Shown here piece by piece: positions 48,432-57,228 of a stretch of 64,000 bases of DNA. The DNA comes from DASQZT01 sp963728965. Lineage in GTDB: Bacteria > Acidobacteriota > Terriglobia > Bryobacterales > Bryobacteraceae. The stretch covers positions 1-64,000 of the forward strand of contig CAVSMH010000014.1 of the NCBI GenBank assembly GCA_963728965.1. The letters run 5' to 3'. The notes under the pieces were generated by a model. The model was not told the origin of the DNA. It saw only the letters and a list, made by a program, of their open reading frames with translations, and searched no databases. How positions within the stretch are numbered: position 1 is the stretch's first letter; each line of letters begins with the position of its first letter. Made by a program: the position numbers and the translations under genes.

Positions 48432-50114
48432 ATGCGTCGCACGCTGGCCCCCCTGCTGATGGCAGCCGCCATACCCATGTGGGCCGCGCAGCCGGTCCGC
48501 GCGCGACATGGCATGGTGGTCACCCGCGAACGTCATGCCACCGCCATCGGGCTCCAGGTGCTGGCATCCGGAGGCAACGCAGTGGATGCCGCCGTGGCGG
48601 TGGGGTTTGCGCTGGCCGTTACCCACCCGTCCGCTGGAAACATCGGGGGCGGCGGATTCATGCTGGTGCGCATGGCCGATGGACGCTCGACGTTTATCGA
48701 CTTCCGGGAACGCGCCCCGCTCGCGGCTTCGCGCAACATGTACCTGGATGCGTCCGGCAAGGCCACCGAGGACAGCATGGTCGGCTACCGCGCATCCGGT
48801 GTTCCGGGCACGGTGCGCGGACTCGAATATGCTGCGCAGAAGTTCGGAAAAAAACCATGGGCGGAGCTGGTGCGCCCGGCCGCCGAACTGGCCGCCAGGG
48901 GCTTTCCGCTCTCCTATGGGCAGGCCCGCGGGCTGCGGGCGAGCGCGCGGGGATTGAGCCGCTTCCCGGAATCGAATCGCATCTTCATAAGGGGCGGTAA
49001 ATTCTACGGGCCCGGCGAGACCCTGGTTCAACCCGAACTGGGCCGGACGCTGGAGCGGATTGCGCGCCTGGGCGCCAATGACTTTTACCAGGGCGAGACC
49101 GCGCGCCTCCTGGCCGCGGACATGCAGGCCCACGGCGGGCTGATTACCCTCGAGGATCTCCGGGACTACAAAGCCATCGAGCGCGAACCCCTGAAGGGCG
49201 CCTATCGCGGATACACCATTCTGAGTGCTCCGCCGCCGAGTTCGGGCGGCCCCGGCATCCTCCAGATCCTGGGAGTGCTGGAGGGCACCGGCTTCGAGAA
49301 GGCCGGCGCCGGCTCGGCCGTGGCGGTGCACTACATGGCCGAAGCGATGCGCCGCTATTTCGCGGATCGTTCCGAGCACTTGGGCGACCCCGATTTCGTG
49401 AAGGTGCCGCTTCGCTCGCTGCTGAACCCGGAGTACCTCCGGAAGCTGCGCGACTCTATCGACCCGGAGCGCGCCACGCCCAGCAGCCAGGTTCACGCCG
49501 CAAAGTTCAGCAGCCGCGAGTCCAATGAGACAACCCACTTCTCGGTAGCGGACGGCGACGGAAATATTGCCATCGTTACCTATACCTTGAACGGCGGCTA
49601 CGGCAGTAAGGTGACCGCCACCGGCCTGGGTTTCCTGCTCAACAACGAAATGGACGACTTCGCGCCCAAGCCCGGCGAAGCCAACATGTACGGCCTGATC
49701 CAGGGCGAAGCGAATGCGATCGCCCCCCGCAAGACGCCGCTCTCCTCCATGACGCCGACCATCGTGCTGCGCGATCGCAAACCGTTCCTGGCGCTCGGTT
49801 CCCCCGGAGGCCCGACCATCATCAACACCGTTCTGGAGGTGATGGTGAATGTGATCGACTTCGGGATGAACGTCCAGGACGCGGTGAACTGGCCCCGTTT
49901 CCACCATCAGTGGCTGCCCGACGAACTCCGCATGGAAGCGGGTTACTCGCCGGATACGGTCGCCCTGCTCGAAAAGTGGGGGTACCACGTGAAACGCGCC
50001 GACAACCAGGGACGCGCCTATACCCAGGGGGAGGTCGCGGCAATCGCGTTTCAGGACGGCTGGCTGGAAGGCGCGGCCGATCCGCGCACCGACGGCACGG
50101 CGGAAGGACACTGA
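48432..50114 (+). CDS. ggt: Gamma-glutamyltransferase
   Basis: A 560-residue N-terminal-nucleophile hydrolase with a signal peptide (…LLMAAAIPMWAAQ). HGMVVTRERHATAIGLQVLASGGNAVDAAVAVGFALAV and GGGGFMLVR mark the large subunit. The autocleavage and catalytic threonine is Thr367 in NETTHFSVAD. SSMTPTIV, GSPGGPTI and 'NTVLEVMVNVIDFGMN' lie in the small subunit. It cleaves gamma-glutamyl bonds in glutathione in the periplasm. It heads a long plus-strand run of closely spaced genes. Confidence 0.92.
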   Translation: MRRTLAPLLMAAAIPMWAAQPVRARHGMVVTRERHATAIGLQVLASGGNAVDAAVAVGFALAVTHPSAGNIGGGGFMLVRMADGRSTFIDFRERAPLAASRNMYLDASGKATEDSMVGYRASGVPGTVRGLEYAAQKFGKKPWAELVRPAAELAARGFPLSYGQARGLRASARGLSRFPESNRIFIRGGKFYGPGETLVQPELGRTLERIARLGANDFYQGETARLLAADMQAHGGLITLEDLRDYKAIEREPLKGAYRGYTILSAPPPSSGGPGILQILGVLEGTGFEKAGAGSAVAVHYMAEAMRRYFADRSEHLGDPDFVKVPLRSLLNPEYLRKLRDSIDPERATPSSQVHAAKFSSRESNETTHFSVADGDGNIAIVTYTLNGGYGSKVTATGLGFLLNNEMDDFAPKPGEANMYGLIQGEANAIAPRKTPLSSMTPTIVLRDRKPFLALGSPGGPTIINTVLEVMVNVIDFGMNVQDAVNWPRFHHQWLPDELRMEAGYSPDTVALLEKWGYHVKRADNQGRAYTQGEVAAIAFQDGWLEGAADPRTDGTAEGH

Positions 50115-50122
50115 CCACATCG

Positions 50123-50953
50123 ATGACTCACGCACTGTCGACGCACCTGTTCGTCAACCACCGGTTGACTACCGCCCTTCTCACCCGCATCCAGCAGGCG
50201 GGGATCCCCGAAGTAGAGATCTTCTGCGCGCGGCAGCATCTGGATTACCGCGATAAGGCCCAAATCGCCGAGCTGGGCCACTGGTTTCGCGACTCCGATT
50301 TGAAGCTGCATTCCCTCCACGCACCCATGTACCGCGACGAGATCTGGGGCCGCTCCGGTCCGCACGCCGTCATCACCATAACAGAGCCGGTCAAATCGCT
50401 GCGCCTGCACCAGGTGGATGAAATCAAGCGTGCGCTCGAGATTGCCGAAACGATTCCGTACCGCTACCTGATCCAGCACATCGGCGTGAGCGGGGAGGAA
50501 TTCGAGATGCGCAAAGTGGACGCGGCCTTTTCCGCGCTCGAGGAACTGACCATTTTCGCCCGCCAGCGGGGCGTCGAAATCCTGCTGGAGAACATCCCCA
50601 ACGGCCTCGCGAGCGCCGAGCGCCTGTTGCAGTTCGAGGAACTGACCCATATGCGGTTGAACTACGCATTCGACACCGGGCACGCCAACATGAACGAGGG
50701 TGTCGAAGCGGCATTCAACCTGATGAAAGAGCGCATCCGGTCGACCCATCTCCACGACAACGACGGCACCAACGATGCGCACCTGTTCCCATTCGCGCCC
50801 AGCGGCGGAACCGTCAACTGGTCCGACACGATGCGGCTGTTGCGCAGCCGCCCGGACCAGTACCCACTCTTACTGGAGTTGAAAGAACGCCCCGAGATGA
50901 CGAACCCGCTCGAAACCGTCAGGCAGGTATTCGACCGCCTGGAGGAACTCTAG
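50123..50953 (+). CDS. TIM-barrel (xylose isomerase/endonuclease IV-like) protein
   Basis: A 276-residue protein of the AP_endonuc_2/sugar phosphate isomerase-epimerase fold: FVNHRLTTALLTRIQQAGIPEVEIFCA, LHSLHAPMY, LIQHIGV, ILLENIPNG, YAFDTGHANM and THLHDNDGTNDAHLFPF. The last two carry the His/Asp/Glu metal ligands of the barrel. The substrate is unknown. It starts 8 bp after ggt and is followed by asnS. Confidence 0.85.
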   Translation: MTHALSTHLFVNHRLTTALLTRIQQAGIPEVEIFCARQHLDYRDKAQIAELGHWFRDSDLKLHSLHAPMYRDEIWGRSGPHAVITITEPVKSLRLHQVDEIKRALEIAETIPYRYLIQHIGVSGEEFEMRKVDAAFSALEELTIFARQRGVEILLENIPNGLASAERLLQFEELTHMRLNYAFDTGHANMNEGVEAAFNLMKERIRSTHLHDNDGTNDAHLFPFAPSGGTVNWSDTMRLLRSRPDQYPLLLELKERPEMTNPLETVRQVFDRLEEL

Positions 50954-50980
50954 CGCCGGCGCCTCCAGGGCACCGTATCT

Positions 50981-52288
50981 ATGCCCCCCCAAACTACTAT
51001 CGCCGAGGCCGGCCGCCACACCGGCGAAACCGTGCGAATCGCGGGCTGGCTCTACAACCTGCGCCGCTCCGGGAAGATCGCGTTTCCGATCCTTCGCGAC
51101 GGCACCGGCCTGATGCAGTGCGTCGCCGTGAAGAGCAGTCTGCCCGAAGAGTTGTTCGAGACCATCCGCAACCTGACACAGGAATCGTCGATCCTCGTCA
51201 CCGGCAAGGTCCGCGCCGAACAGCGCGCTCCCGGCGGTTACGAAATGGACGTGGAGGCGCTCGAAATCATCCAGCGCGTACCGGAATCCGATCCCTATCC
51301 CATCACTCCCAAAGAGCACGGCACCGAGTTCCTGATGGACCACCGGCACCTCTGGCTGCGCAGCCAGCGCCAGCATGCGGTAATTCGCGTCCGCCACGAA
51401 ATCATCAAGGCGGTGCGCGACTATTTCGATTCCCACGGCTTTACGCTGGTAGACACGCCGATCTTCACGCCGGCGGCCTGCGAGGGAACCACGACGTTGT
51501 TTGAGGTGCCCTATTTCGAAGACAGCAAGGCATACCTCACACAGTCCGGCCAGCTCTACAACGAAGCCACCGCCATGGCGTTCGGCAAAGTGTATTGCTT
51601 CGGGCCCACCTTCCGCGCCGAAAAATCCAAGACACGCCGCCACCTCACCGAATTCTGGATGGTGGAGCCGGAAATGGCCTTCGCCACGCTGGAAGACGTC
51701 AAACGTGTGGCCGAGGAACTCGTGGTCTTCATTGTCGGGCGCGTGCTGGAGAATCGCCGCGAAGAACTCAAACGCCTGGAGCGCGATGTGTCGAAGCTCG
51801 AAGCCATCCAGGCGCCGTTCACGCGCATGAGCTACGACGACGCGGTGAAAATTCTCCAGGCGAAAGGGAGCGAGATTCAGTGGGGCGGCGATTTCGGCGG
51901 CACCGACGAGACTATCCTCACTCAGGATGCCGAGCGTCCGATCATGGTGGACCGCTTCCCGACTTCGATCAAGGCGTTCTACTTCCAGCCCGATGCCGAG
52001 CGGCCCGAAGTGGTCATGGGTGTGGACGTCCTGGCCCCGGAAGGTTACGGCGAGGTCATCGGCGGCGGCCAGCGCATTCACGATCCGGAATTGCTGCTGA
52101 GGCGCATCGAGGAGCACCATCTGCCCAAGGAAGCCTTCGACTGGTACATCGACCTGCGCAAGTACGGTACCGTGCCCCACGGCGGTTTCGGTATGGGAAT
52201 CGAGCGGACCGTGGCGTGGCTCTGCGGGCTCGAACACATTCGCGAGACCATCGCCTTCCCACGCATGCTCTACCGGCTGCGGCCGTAG
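50981..52288 (+). CDS. asnS: Asparaginyl-tRNA synthetase
   Basis: A 435-residue class IIb synthetase that charges tRNA-Asn with asparagine. The OB-fold anticodon domain (1-110, GWLYNLRRSGKIAFPILRDGTG) is followed by the catalytic core. Motif 2 has FGPTFRAEKSKTRRHLTEFWMVEPEM; motif 3 is GGFGMGIERTVAWLCGLEHIRETIAFPR near the C-terminus. Length fits the family. It lies between a TIM-barrel gene and arginase in a dense plus-strand run. Confidence 0.93.
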   Translation: MPPQTTIAEAGRHTGETVRIAGWLYNLRRSGKIAFPILRDGTGLMQCVAVKSSLPEELFETIRNLTQESSILVTGKVRAEQRAPGGYEMDVEALEIIQRVPESDPYPITPKEHGTEFLMDHRHLWLRSQRQHAVIRVRHEIIKAVRDYFDSHGFTLVDTPIFTPAACEGTTTLFEVPYFEDSKAYLTQSGQLYNEATAMAFGKVYCFGPTFRAEKSKTRRHLTEFWMVEPEMAFATLEDVKRVAEELVVFIVGRVLENRREELKRLERDVSKLEAIQAPFTRMSYDDAVKILQAKGSEIQWGGDFGGTDETILTQDAERPIMVDRFPTSIKAFYFQPDAERPEVVMGVDVLAPEGYGEVIGGGQRIHDPELLLRRIEEHHLPKEAFDWYIDLRKYGTVPHGGFGMGIERTVAWLCGLEHIRETIAFPRMLYRLRP

Positions 52289-52294
52289 CCGGCT

Positions 52295-53209
52295 ATGCGC
52301 CAATCCCACATCGCCATCATCGGCGCTCCGCTCGACCTCGGGCAGGGCCGCCGCGGCGTGGATATGGGGCCGTCCGCGGTGCGCGTCGCCAACCTCAACA
52401 CGCGCCTCGCCATGCTGGGGTACGTGGTGGAAGACCTCGGCAACGTTCCCGTCGAACAGGCCGAAGCCTCCCCCGAAGGCCATCCCCACGCCAAGTATCT
52501 GCCGCAGATCGCCGCCTCGTGCGAGCGCCTCGGCACTCTCGTTGGCCAAACCCTCGAACGCGGCAGCGTACCGGTCGTGTTGGGCGGCGATCACTCGGTC
52601 GCAATCGGCACGGTCGGCGGGGTCGCCCGCCATTTTCGCAATCAGGATCAGACCATCGGCCTGATCTGGCTCGATGCCCACGCGGACATGAACACTCCGG
52701 AAAGCAGCCCCAGCGGCAACATCCATGGCATGCCGCTGGCCTGCATCCTGGCCATGGGTCCGCCGGAGCTCACCGGCATGTTCGGCTTCCAACCCAAAGT
52801 GCCTCCCTCGCATGCGGTGATCGTGGGCCTGCGCGACGTGGACCAGATGGAGAAACCGCACGTGCGCGAATCGGGCGTCCGCGCTTTCACCATGCGCGAT
52901 ATCGACGAGCGCGGCCTGCGCTCCGTGATGGACGAGGCCATCCGCCTGGCCTGCGACGGCACCGCCGGTTTTCATCTCTCGCTCGACATGGACTTCGTCG
53001 ATCCGCAGGACGCGCCAGGCGTGGGGACCCCGGTCCGCGGCGGCGCCACCTACCGCGAAGCCCATTTGGCAATGGAAATGATCTGCGATTCCGGGCACAT
53101 GCTCTCGATGGAAGTGGTGGAGGTAAACCCTGTCATTGACGAAGTGAACCGTACCGCCGATCTGGCCGTCGAGCTCATCATGTCCGGATTGGGAAAGCGC
53201 ATTCTATGA
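52295..53209 (+). CDS. rocF: Arginase
   Basis: A 304-residue ureohydrolase with the dinuclear manganese ligands in GGDHSV (near residue 95), DAHADMN (about 127) and SLDMDFVDP (about 228). It hydrolyses arginine to ornithine and urea. Patterns LGQGRRGVDMGPSAVR and SGNIHGMPLA fit arginase rather than agmatinase. Its stop overlaps the ddl start by 4 bp. Confidence 0.9.
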   Translation: MRQSHIAIIGAPLDLGQGRRGVDMGPSAVRVANLNTRLAMLGYVVEDLGNVPVEQAEASPEGHPHAKYLPQIAASCERLGTLVGQTLERGSVPVVLGGDHSVAIGTVGGVARHFRNQDQTIGLIWLDAHADMNTPESSPSGNIHGMPLACILAMGPPELTGMFGFQPKVPPSHAVIVGLRDVDQMEKPHVRESGVRAFTMRDIDERGLRSVMDEAIRLACDGTAGFHLSLDMDFVDPQDAPGVGTPVRGGATYREAHLAMEMICDSGHMLSMEVVEVNPVIDEVNRTADLAVELIMSGLGKRIL

Positions 53210-54183
53210 AGCTACGAGTAGCCGTCCTCTATGGCGGCCGCAGCGGCGAACACGAAGTGTCGGTGCGATCCGCCCGATCCGTCCTGGCCGCGATGGACCC
53301 CGACAAGTACGAGAAAATCGAATACTTTATCGACCAGCAGGGGAAGTGGCTGCCGCGCCCGATCCTGCCCGAACCCGGAGCGCAGCCGGACATCGATGTG
53401 GTCTTCCCCGTGCTGCACGGCACCTTCGGCGAGGATGGCACCGTCCAAGGCCTGCTTGAGCTCGCCGACCTGCCCTACGTGGGCGCCGGCGTTCTGGCCT
53501 CGTCCGTCTCCATGGACAAGGAGATGCAGAAACGTGTCTGTAGCGAACGGATGTTGCCGGTGGTAGACTACGTCACCGTCACGCGCGACCACCTGTGTGC
53601 CGACGCCGTGCTCGCCTCGCTTCCGTTCCCGGTGTTCGTGAAGCCGGCAAACCTGGGGTCGTCTGTCGGGATCTCCAAAGCGCGCGACGAAGCGGAGCTC
53701 AAGGCCGCCCTGGAGTTCGCCGCACAGTACGACTGCAAGATCATTGTCGAGCGCGGAATCGAAGGCCGCGAGTTGGAGTGCTCCGTATTGGGCAACGAAT
53801 CGCCGCTGGCTTCCCTGCCCTGCGAGATTCTGCCCTCGCAGGAGTTCTACGATTACGAGGACAAATACCTCCTCGACAAGGCCCGCACGCAGGTGCCGGC
53901 GGACCTGCCGGCGGACCGCACCGACGAACTACGCCGCCTGGCCGTGGAGTGCTTTCGCGCGGTGGATTGCGAAGGAATGGCGCGCGTCGATTTCTTCCTC
54001 GAACGCGCCACCGGCAAGCTGTACATCAACGAGATCAATACCATCCCGGGATTCACCTCGATCAGCATGTACCCCAAGATGTGGGAGCACAGCGGCATCC
54101 CATTCGGGGCGTTGATCGACCAGTTGATCGAACTGGCGCTTGACCGGCACAAGCGCAAAAAGGCCACCCGCTTTACGCGATAA
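53206..54183 (+). CDS. ddl: D-alanine--D-alanine ligase
   Basis: A 325-residue ATP-grasp ligase that makes the D-Ala-D-Ala dipeptide for peptidoglycan. Visible motifs are LYGGRSGEHEVSVRSARSV (N-terminus), PVLHGTFGEDGTVQGLLELADLPYVGAGVLASSVSMDK, KPANLGSSVGISK, and the C-terminal EINTIPGFTSISMYPKMWEHSGI. All are as expected for Ddl. Coupled to arginase by ATGA. Confidence 0.93.
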   Translation: MKLRVAVLYGGRSGEHEVSVRSARSVLAAMDPDKYEKIEYFIDQQGKWLPRPILPEPGAQPDIDVVFPVLHGTFGEDGTVQGLLELADLPYVGAGVLASSVSMDKEMQKRVCSERMLPVVDYVTVTRDHLCADAVLASLPFPVFVKPANLGSSVGISKARDEAELKAALEFAAQYDCKIIVERGIEGRELECSVLGNESPLASLPCEILPSQEFYDYEDKYLLDKARTQVPADLPADRTDELRRLAVECFRAVDCEGMARVDFFLERATGKLYINEINTIPGFTSISMYPKMWEHSGIPFGALIDQLIELALDRHKRKKATRFTR

Positions 54184-54196
54184 AATAGAAGAAAGA

Positions 54197-54403
54197 ATGG
54201 CCAGCCTGCCGAACCCGAAGACCGTGACCTATGAAGAATGGCTGCGGATGCCGGAGGTCGCAAACACCATCCTCTTGCCGGCGAACGCACGACGCGAACG
54301 CGCCGAGAAATTGCGGCGCCAGTCCATTCTCGCCGAGAGTCGCCTCAAGCCCCGCCTCTTCCCTGTCGTCGCAATTCCGATCGCAGAAATCTGGCCCGAT
54401 TGA
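54197..54403 (+). pseudogene. Internally deleted Uma2-family (DUF820) nuclease gene
   Basis: A 68-residue open frame. Its N-terminus (NPKTVTYEEWLRMPEV) matches the start of Uma2 proteins and its C-terminus (ILAESRLKPRLFPVVAIPIAEIWPD) matches their end. The short middle (NARRERAEKLR) matches the section just after the catalytic core. About 110 central residues holding the PD-(D/E)xK-like site are missing, with the frame kept. It may be a dead remnant or a mini-protein. ATG at 54197; its stop overlaps the protease start (TGATG). Confidence 0.7.
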
Positions 54404-55863
54404 TGTTCCGCTTCGCCGCAGCCCTGCTTTGCGCCGCCGCCACACTCGGCGCCGCCGACGAGATCGACGCGCAATTGAAGAGCGTCATCGAGGCCTACGC
54501 CATCGTCGCGCAAAATGCCGCCGACCCGGTCTCCTCCGAACAGGCCTTTTACCAGGGAGCCATCCCCGGGCTCCTGCGCAAACTCGACCCCCATTCGGTG
54601 TTCTTCGATCCCGGCCAGTTCGAACAGCTCCGGAAAATGGAGACATCCACGCAAAAGGGCTTTGGCAGCGTGGTCTCCCTGCTTCCGGGCCGCGTAATCG
54701 TGCTGCAAACTTTGCCCGGGACGCCATCCGCCAAAGCCGGTCTGGCCCCCGGAGATGAGATTCTCGCCATCAACGGCTATGACATCAGCCGGCTCAATTT
54801 GGAGCAACTCACCGAACTCCTCACGCAATCGCGGCAACAGCAGGCACACCTGGATGTGCGGCGGTCCGGCTCGGGCCGGATCGAGCGCATTGTCATGATT
54901 CCCGAAGAAATGCAGTCTCCCAGCGTGGAGCGGGCGTTTTTCGTGGGAGCGGGCATCGGTTACGTGCGGGTTTCGAGCTTCGACGCCAATACCGCCGCCG
55001 AAATCCGGAAAGCCATCGAAAAGCTGGGCGGCGACGGCCTGGCCGCGCTGGTGCTCGACCTGCGCAATAACCCCGGCGGCATGGTCGCCTCGGCGCTCGA
55101 GACGGCATCGCTGTTTCTCAGTCCCGGCACCCGGATCGTCACCGTGCGCGGGCGGCACGTCCCCGAGAGTTCCGAATCGGTGCCGTCGATCGCCAAACCG
55201 TACGGATTTAAGCTGGCCATCCTGATCAACGAAAAAAGCGCTAGTGCGTCGGAGATCGTCACCGGTGCGATGCAGGATCACGACCGCGCTACCGTCATCG
55301 GTCAGCCCAGCTACGGCAAAGGCCTGGTCCAGAGCGTCTTCCCGTTGAGCCAGGGCGCAGGACTCGCGCTCACGACGGCACTCTACTACACCCCCAGCGG
55401 ACGCTCCATTCAAAAACCGCTCGACGCCAACCGCTTCGAATTGGGCACGGCCACCGCCCAAACCGACACGAAAACGCAATACCACACCGACAAGGGGCGT
55501 ATCGTTACCGGCGGCGGCGGCATCCGGCCGGATATCGTGGTTTACCCGCCGCCGGTGAACCGCCTCCGCGCAGTTCTGGACGCAAGCGGATCGTTCACCA
55601 ACTTCGCCACCGAATATCTGGGGGGCCACAAGATCAACCCCGAATTTGAAGTCACGCCGCAACTCCTCAATGAGTTCCAGGTGTTTCTGTCGGCGCGCGG
55701 CATTCAGCCCGGCGTGGCGGAGTGGGCCACCGAGCGGGATTTCGTCAGCAATCGCCTGAAAACCGAGATCTTCAACCAGGCGTTCGGCGTCGATAAAGGC
55801 GACGAAGTGGAAGCGCAGCGCGATCCCCTGATCCAGAAGGCCCTCGAAGTTCTCGGATCGTGA
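54403..55863 (+). CDS. S41-family C-terminal processing protease
   Basis: A 486-residue protein with a signal peptide (MFRFAAALLCAAATLGAAD). A PDZ domain (about 85-170) contains GRVIVLQTLPGTPSAKAGLAPGDEILAINGYD. The S41 core has GGDGLAALVLDLRNNPGGM, and the serine nucleophile region NEKSASASEIV with the following lysine in GQPSYGKGLVQ. CtpA-like enzymes trim periplasmic proteins from the C-terminal side. It begins on the stop codon of the Uma2 remnant. Confidence 0.9.
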   Translation: MFRFAAALLCAAATLGAADEIDAQLKSVIEAYAIVAQNAADPVSSEQAFYQGAIPGLLRKLDPHSVFFDPGQFEQLRKMETSTQKGFGSVVSLLPGRVIVLQTLPGTPSAKAGLAPGDEILAINGYDISRLNLEQLTELLTQSRQQQAHLDVRRSGSGRIERIVMIPEEMQSPSVERAFFVGAGIGYVRVSSFDANTAAEIRKAIEKLGGDGLAALVLDLRNNPGGMVASALETASLFLSPGTRIVTVRGRHVPESSESVPSIAKPYGFKLAILINEKSASASEIVTGAMQDHDRATVIGQPSYGKGLVQSVFPLSQGAGLALTTALYYTPSGRSIQKPLDANRFELGTATAQTDTKTQYHTDKGRIVTGGGGIRPDIVVYPPPVNRLRAVLDASGSFTNFATEYLGGHKINPEFEVTPQLLNEFQVFLSARGIQPGVAEWATERDFVSNRLKTEIFNQAFGVDKGDEVEAQRDPLIQKALEVLGS

Positions 55864-55906
55864 TCGAGACCCTGCAAACTGGCATAATGTAGGCGGAGGC
55901 ACACCG

Positions 55907-57199
55907 TTGGCCACTTTGATTTCGCCCGCTGGCGGCGTTTCGATCTCGCACCAGAATGAAAGGAACCCCTGGCTCGCAGCAGCGGCCCGGTTCGATGAGG
56001 CTGCGACGCGGCTCAAGCTCGATGACGGCATGCGCAAGGTCCTGGGCACGCCCACCAAAGAGCTCACCGTCCATATCCCGGTGCAGCTCGACGATGGCCG
56101 CCTGGAGGTGTTCACCGGATACCGCGTGCAGCATTCGTTGGCGCGTGGGCCGGCCAAGGGCGGAATCCGCTTCGCTCCGGATGTAACACTGGACGAAGTG
56201 CGCGCACTGGCATCCTGGATGACCTGGAAATGCGCCGTGGTCAACATTCCGTTCGGCGGTGGAAAGGGCGGCGTGATCTGCGATCCGAATCTGCTTTCCG
56301 ATACGGAACTGGAGAAGATTACGCGACGCTACACGGCCGAGATCATCGACTTCATCGGGCCCGAACGCGACGTGCCCGCCCCGGATGTCAATACCAACGA
56401 GAAAGTGATGGCATGGATCATGGACACCTACTCCATGCATGCCCGCCACACGGTAACCGCGGTTGTGACCGGAAAGCCGCGATCGCTCGGCGGTTCGCGG
56501 GGCCGCCCGGAAGCCACCGGCCGGGGCTGCATGATGGTCACCCTGAGAGCCCTGGAACGGATCGGCGTGCCGCCGGAGAGTTCTACCGTTGTAATCCAGG
56601 GATTCGGCAACGTCGGCGGGATGGCGGCACGCTTGATGCGATCCCGCGGTTTCCGGATCGTTTGCGTGATCGAATACGACGGCGCGGTGTACAACCCCAA
56701 AGGCTTGGACGTCGCTGCGTTGGACGCGCACCGCAAAGAGACCGGCTCCATCACCGGGTTCCCGGGCGGCGAAGACATGGATAAGGATGACGCCCTGTTC
56801 CTCAACTGCGATGTCCTGATTCCCGCCGCCACCGAGAACGTGATTCATTCCGGGAATGCGGATCGGCTGCGCTGCAAAGTTCTGTGCGAGGGAGCCAACG
56901 GCCCCACCACACCATTGGCCGATCGCATCCTGGCGGAGAAGAGAGTCTTCGTTATTCCCGACATCCTCGCCAACGCGGGTGGCGTCACGGTGTCGTACTT
57001 TGAGTGGGTGCAGGACCGGCAGGGCTTCTTCTGGAACGAGACGCTGGTCAACAAGCGGCTGGAAGAAATCATGCACGAGAGCTTCGACGCGGTGGTGCAG
57101 TATGCCGGGACGCACCAGGTGGACAACCGCATCGCCGCTTACATGCTGGCACTGGACCGCGTGGCGGACGCCATCCGGTTGAGAGGGATCTACGCCTAG
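55907..57199 (+). CDS. gdhA: Glutamate dehydrogenase
   Basis: A 430-residue Glu/Leu/Phe/Val dehydrogenase with a TTG start; GGAGG lies upstream. The substrate-binding half has GPAKGGIRF, ASWMTWKCAVVNIPFGGGKGG and the catalytic region GPERDVPAPDVNT. The nucleotide half has VVIQGFGNVGGMAARL. It interconverts glutamate and 2-oxoglutarate with NAD(P)H. Together with arginase and ggt it could link amino acid breakdown, though the arrangement may be coincidental. Confidence 0.9.
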   Translation: MATLISPAGGVSISHQNERNPWLAAAARFDEAATRLKLDDGMRKVLGTPTKELTVHIPVQLDDGRLEVFTGYRVQHSLARGPAKGGIRFAPDVTLDEVRALASWMTWKCAVVNIPFGGGKGGVICDPNLLSDTELEKITRRYTAEIIDFIGPERDVPAPDVNTNEKVMAWIMDTYSMHARHTVTAVVTGKPRSLGGSRGRPEATGRGCMMVTLRALERIGVPPESSTVVIQGFGNVGGMAARLMRSRGFRIVCVIEYDGAVYNPKGLDVAALDAHRKETGSITGFPGGEDMDKDDALFLNCDVLIPAATENVIHSGNADRLRCKVLCEGANGPTTPLADRILAEKRVFVIPDILANAGGVTVSYFEWVQDRQGFFWNETLVNKRLEEIMHESFDAVVQYAGTHQVDNRIAAYMLALDRVADAIRLRGIYA

Positions 57200-57228
57200 G
57201 CCGAACCTCCGGGCTGGCCACTAGCCCA

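Noticed and set aside
48336..50135. Long minus-strand open frame over the gamma-glutamyltransferase gene
   Set aside because: Shadow; the plus-strand gene carries the full catalytic motifs.
50870..53098. Long minus-strand open frame (742 codons) over asnS and arginase
   Set aside because: It spans two recognisable enzymes on the other strand and has no protein-like features.
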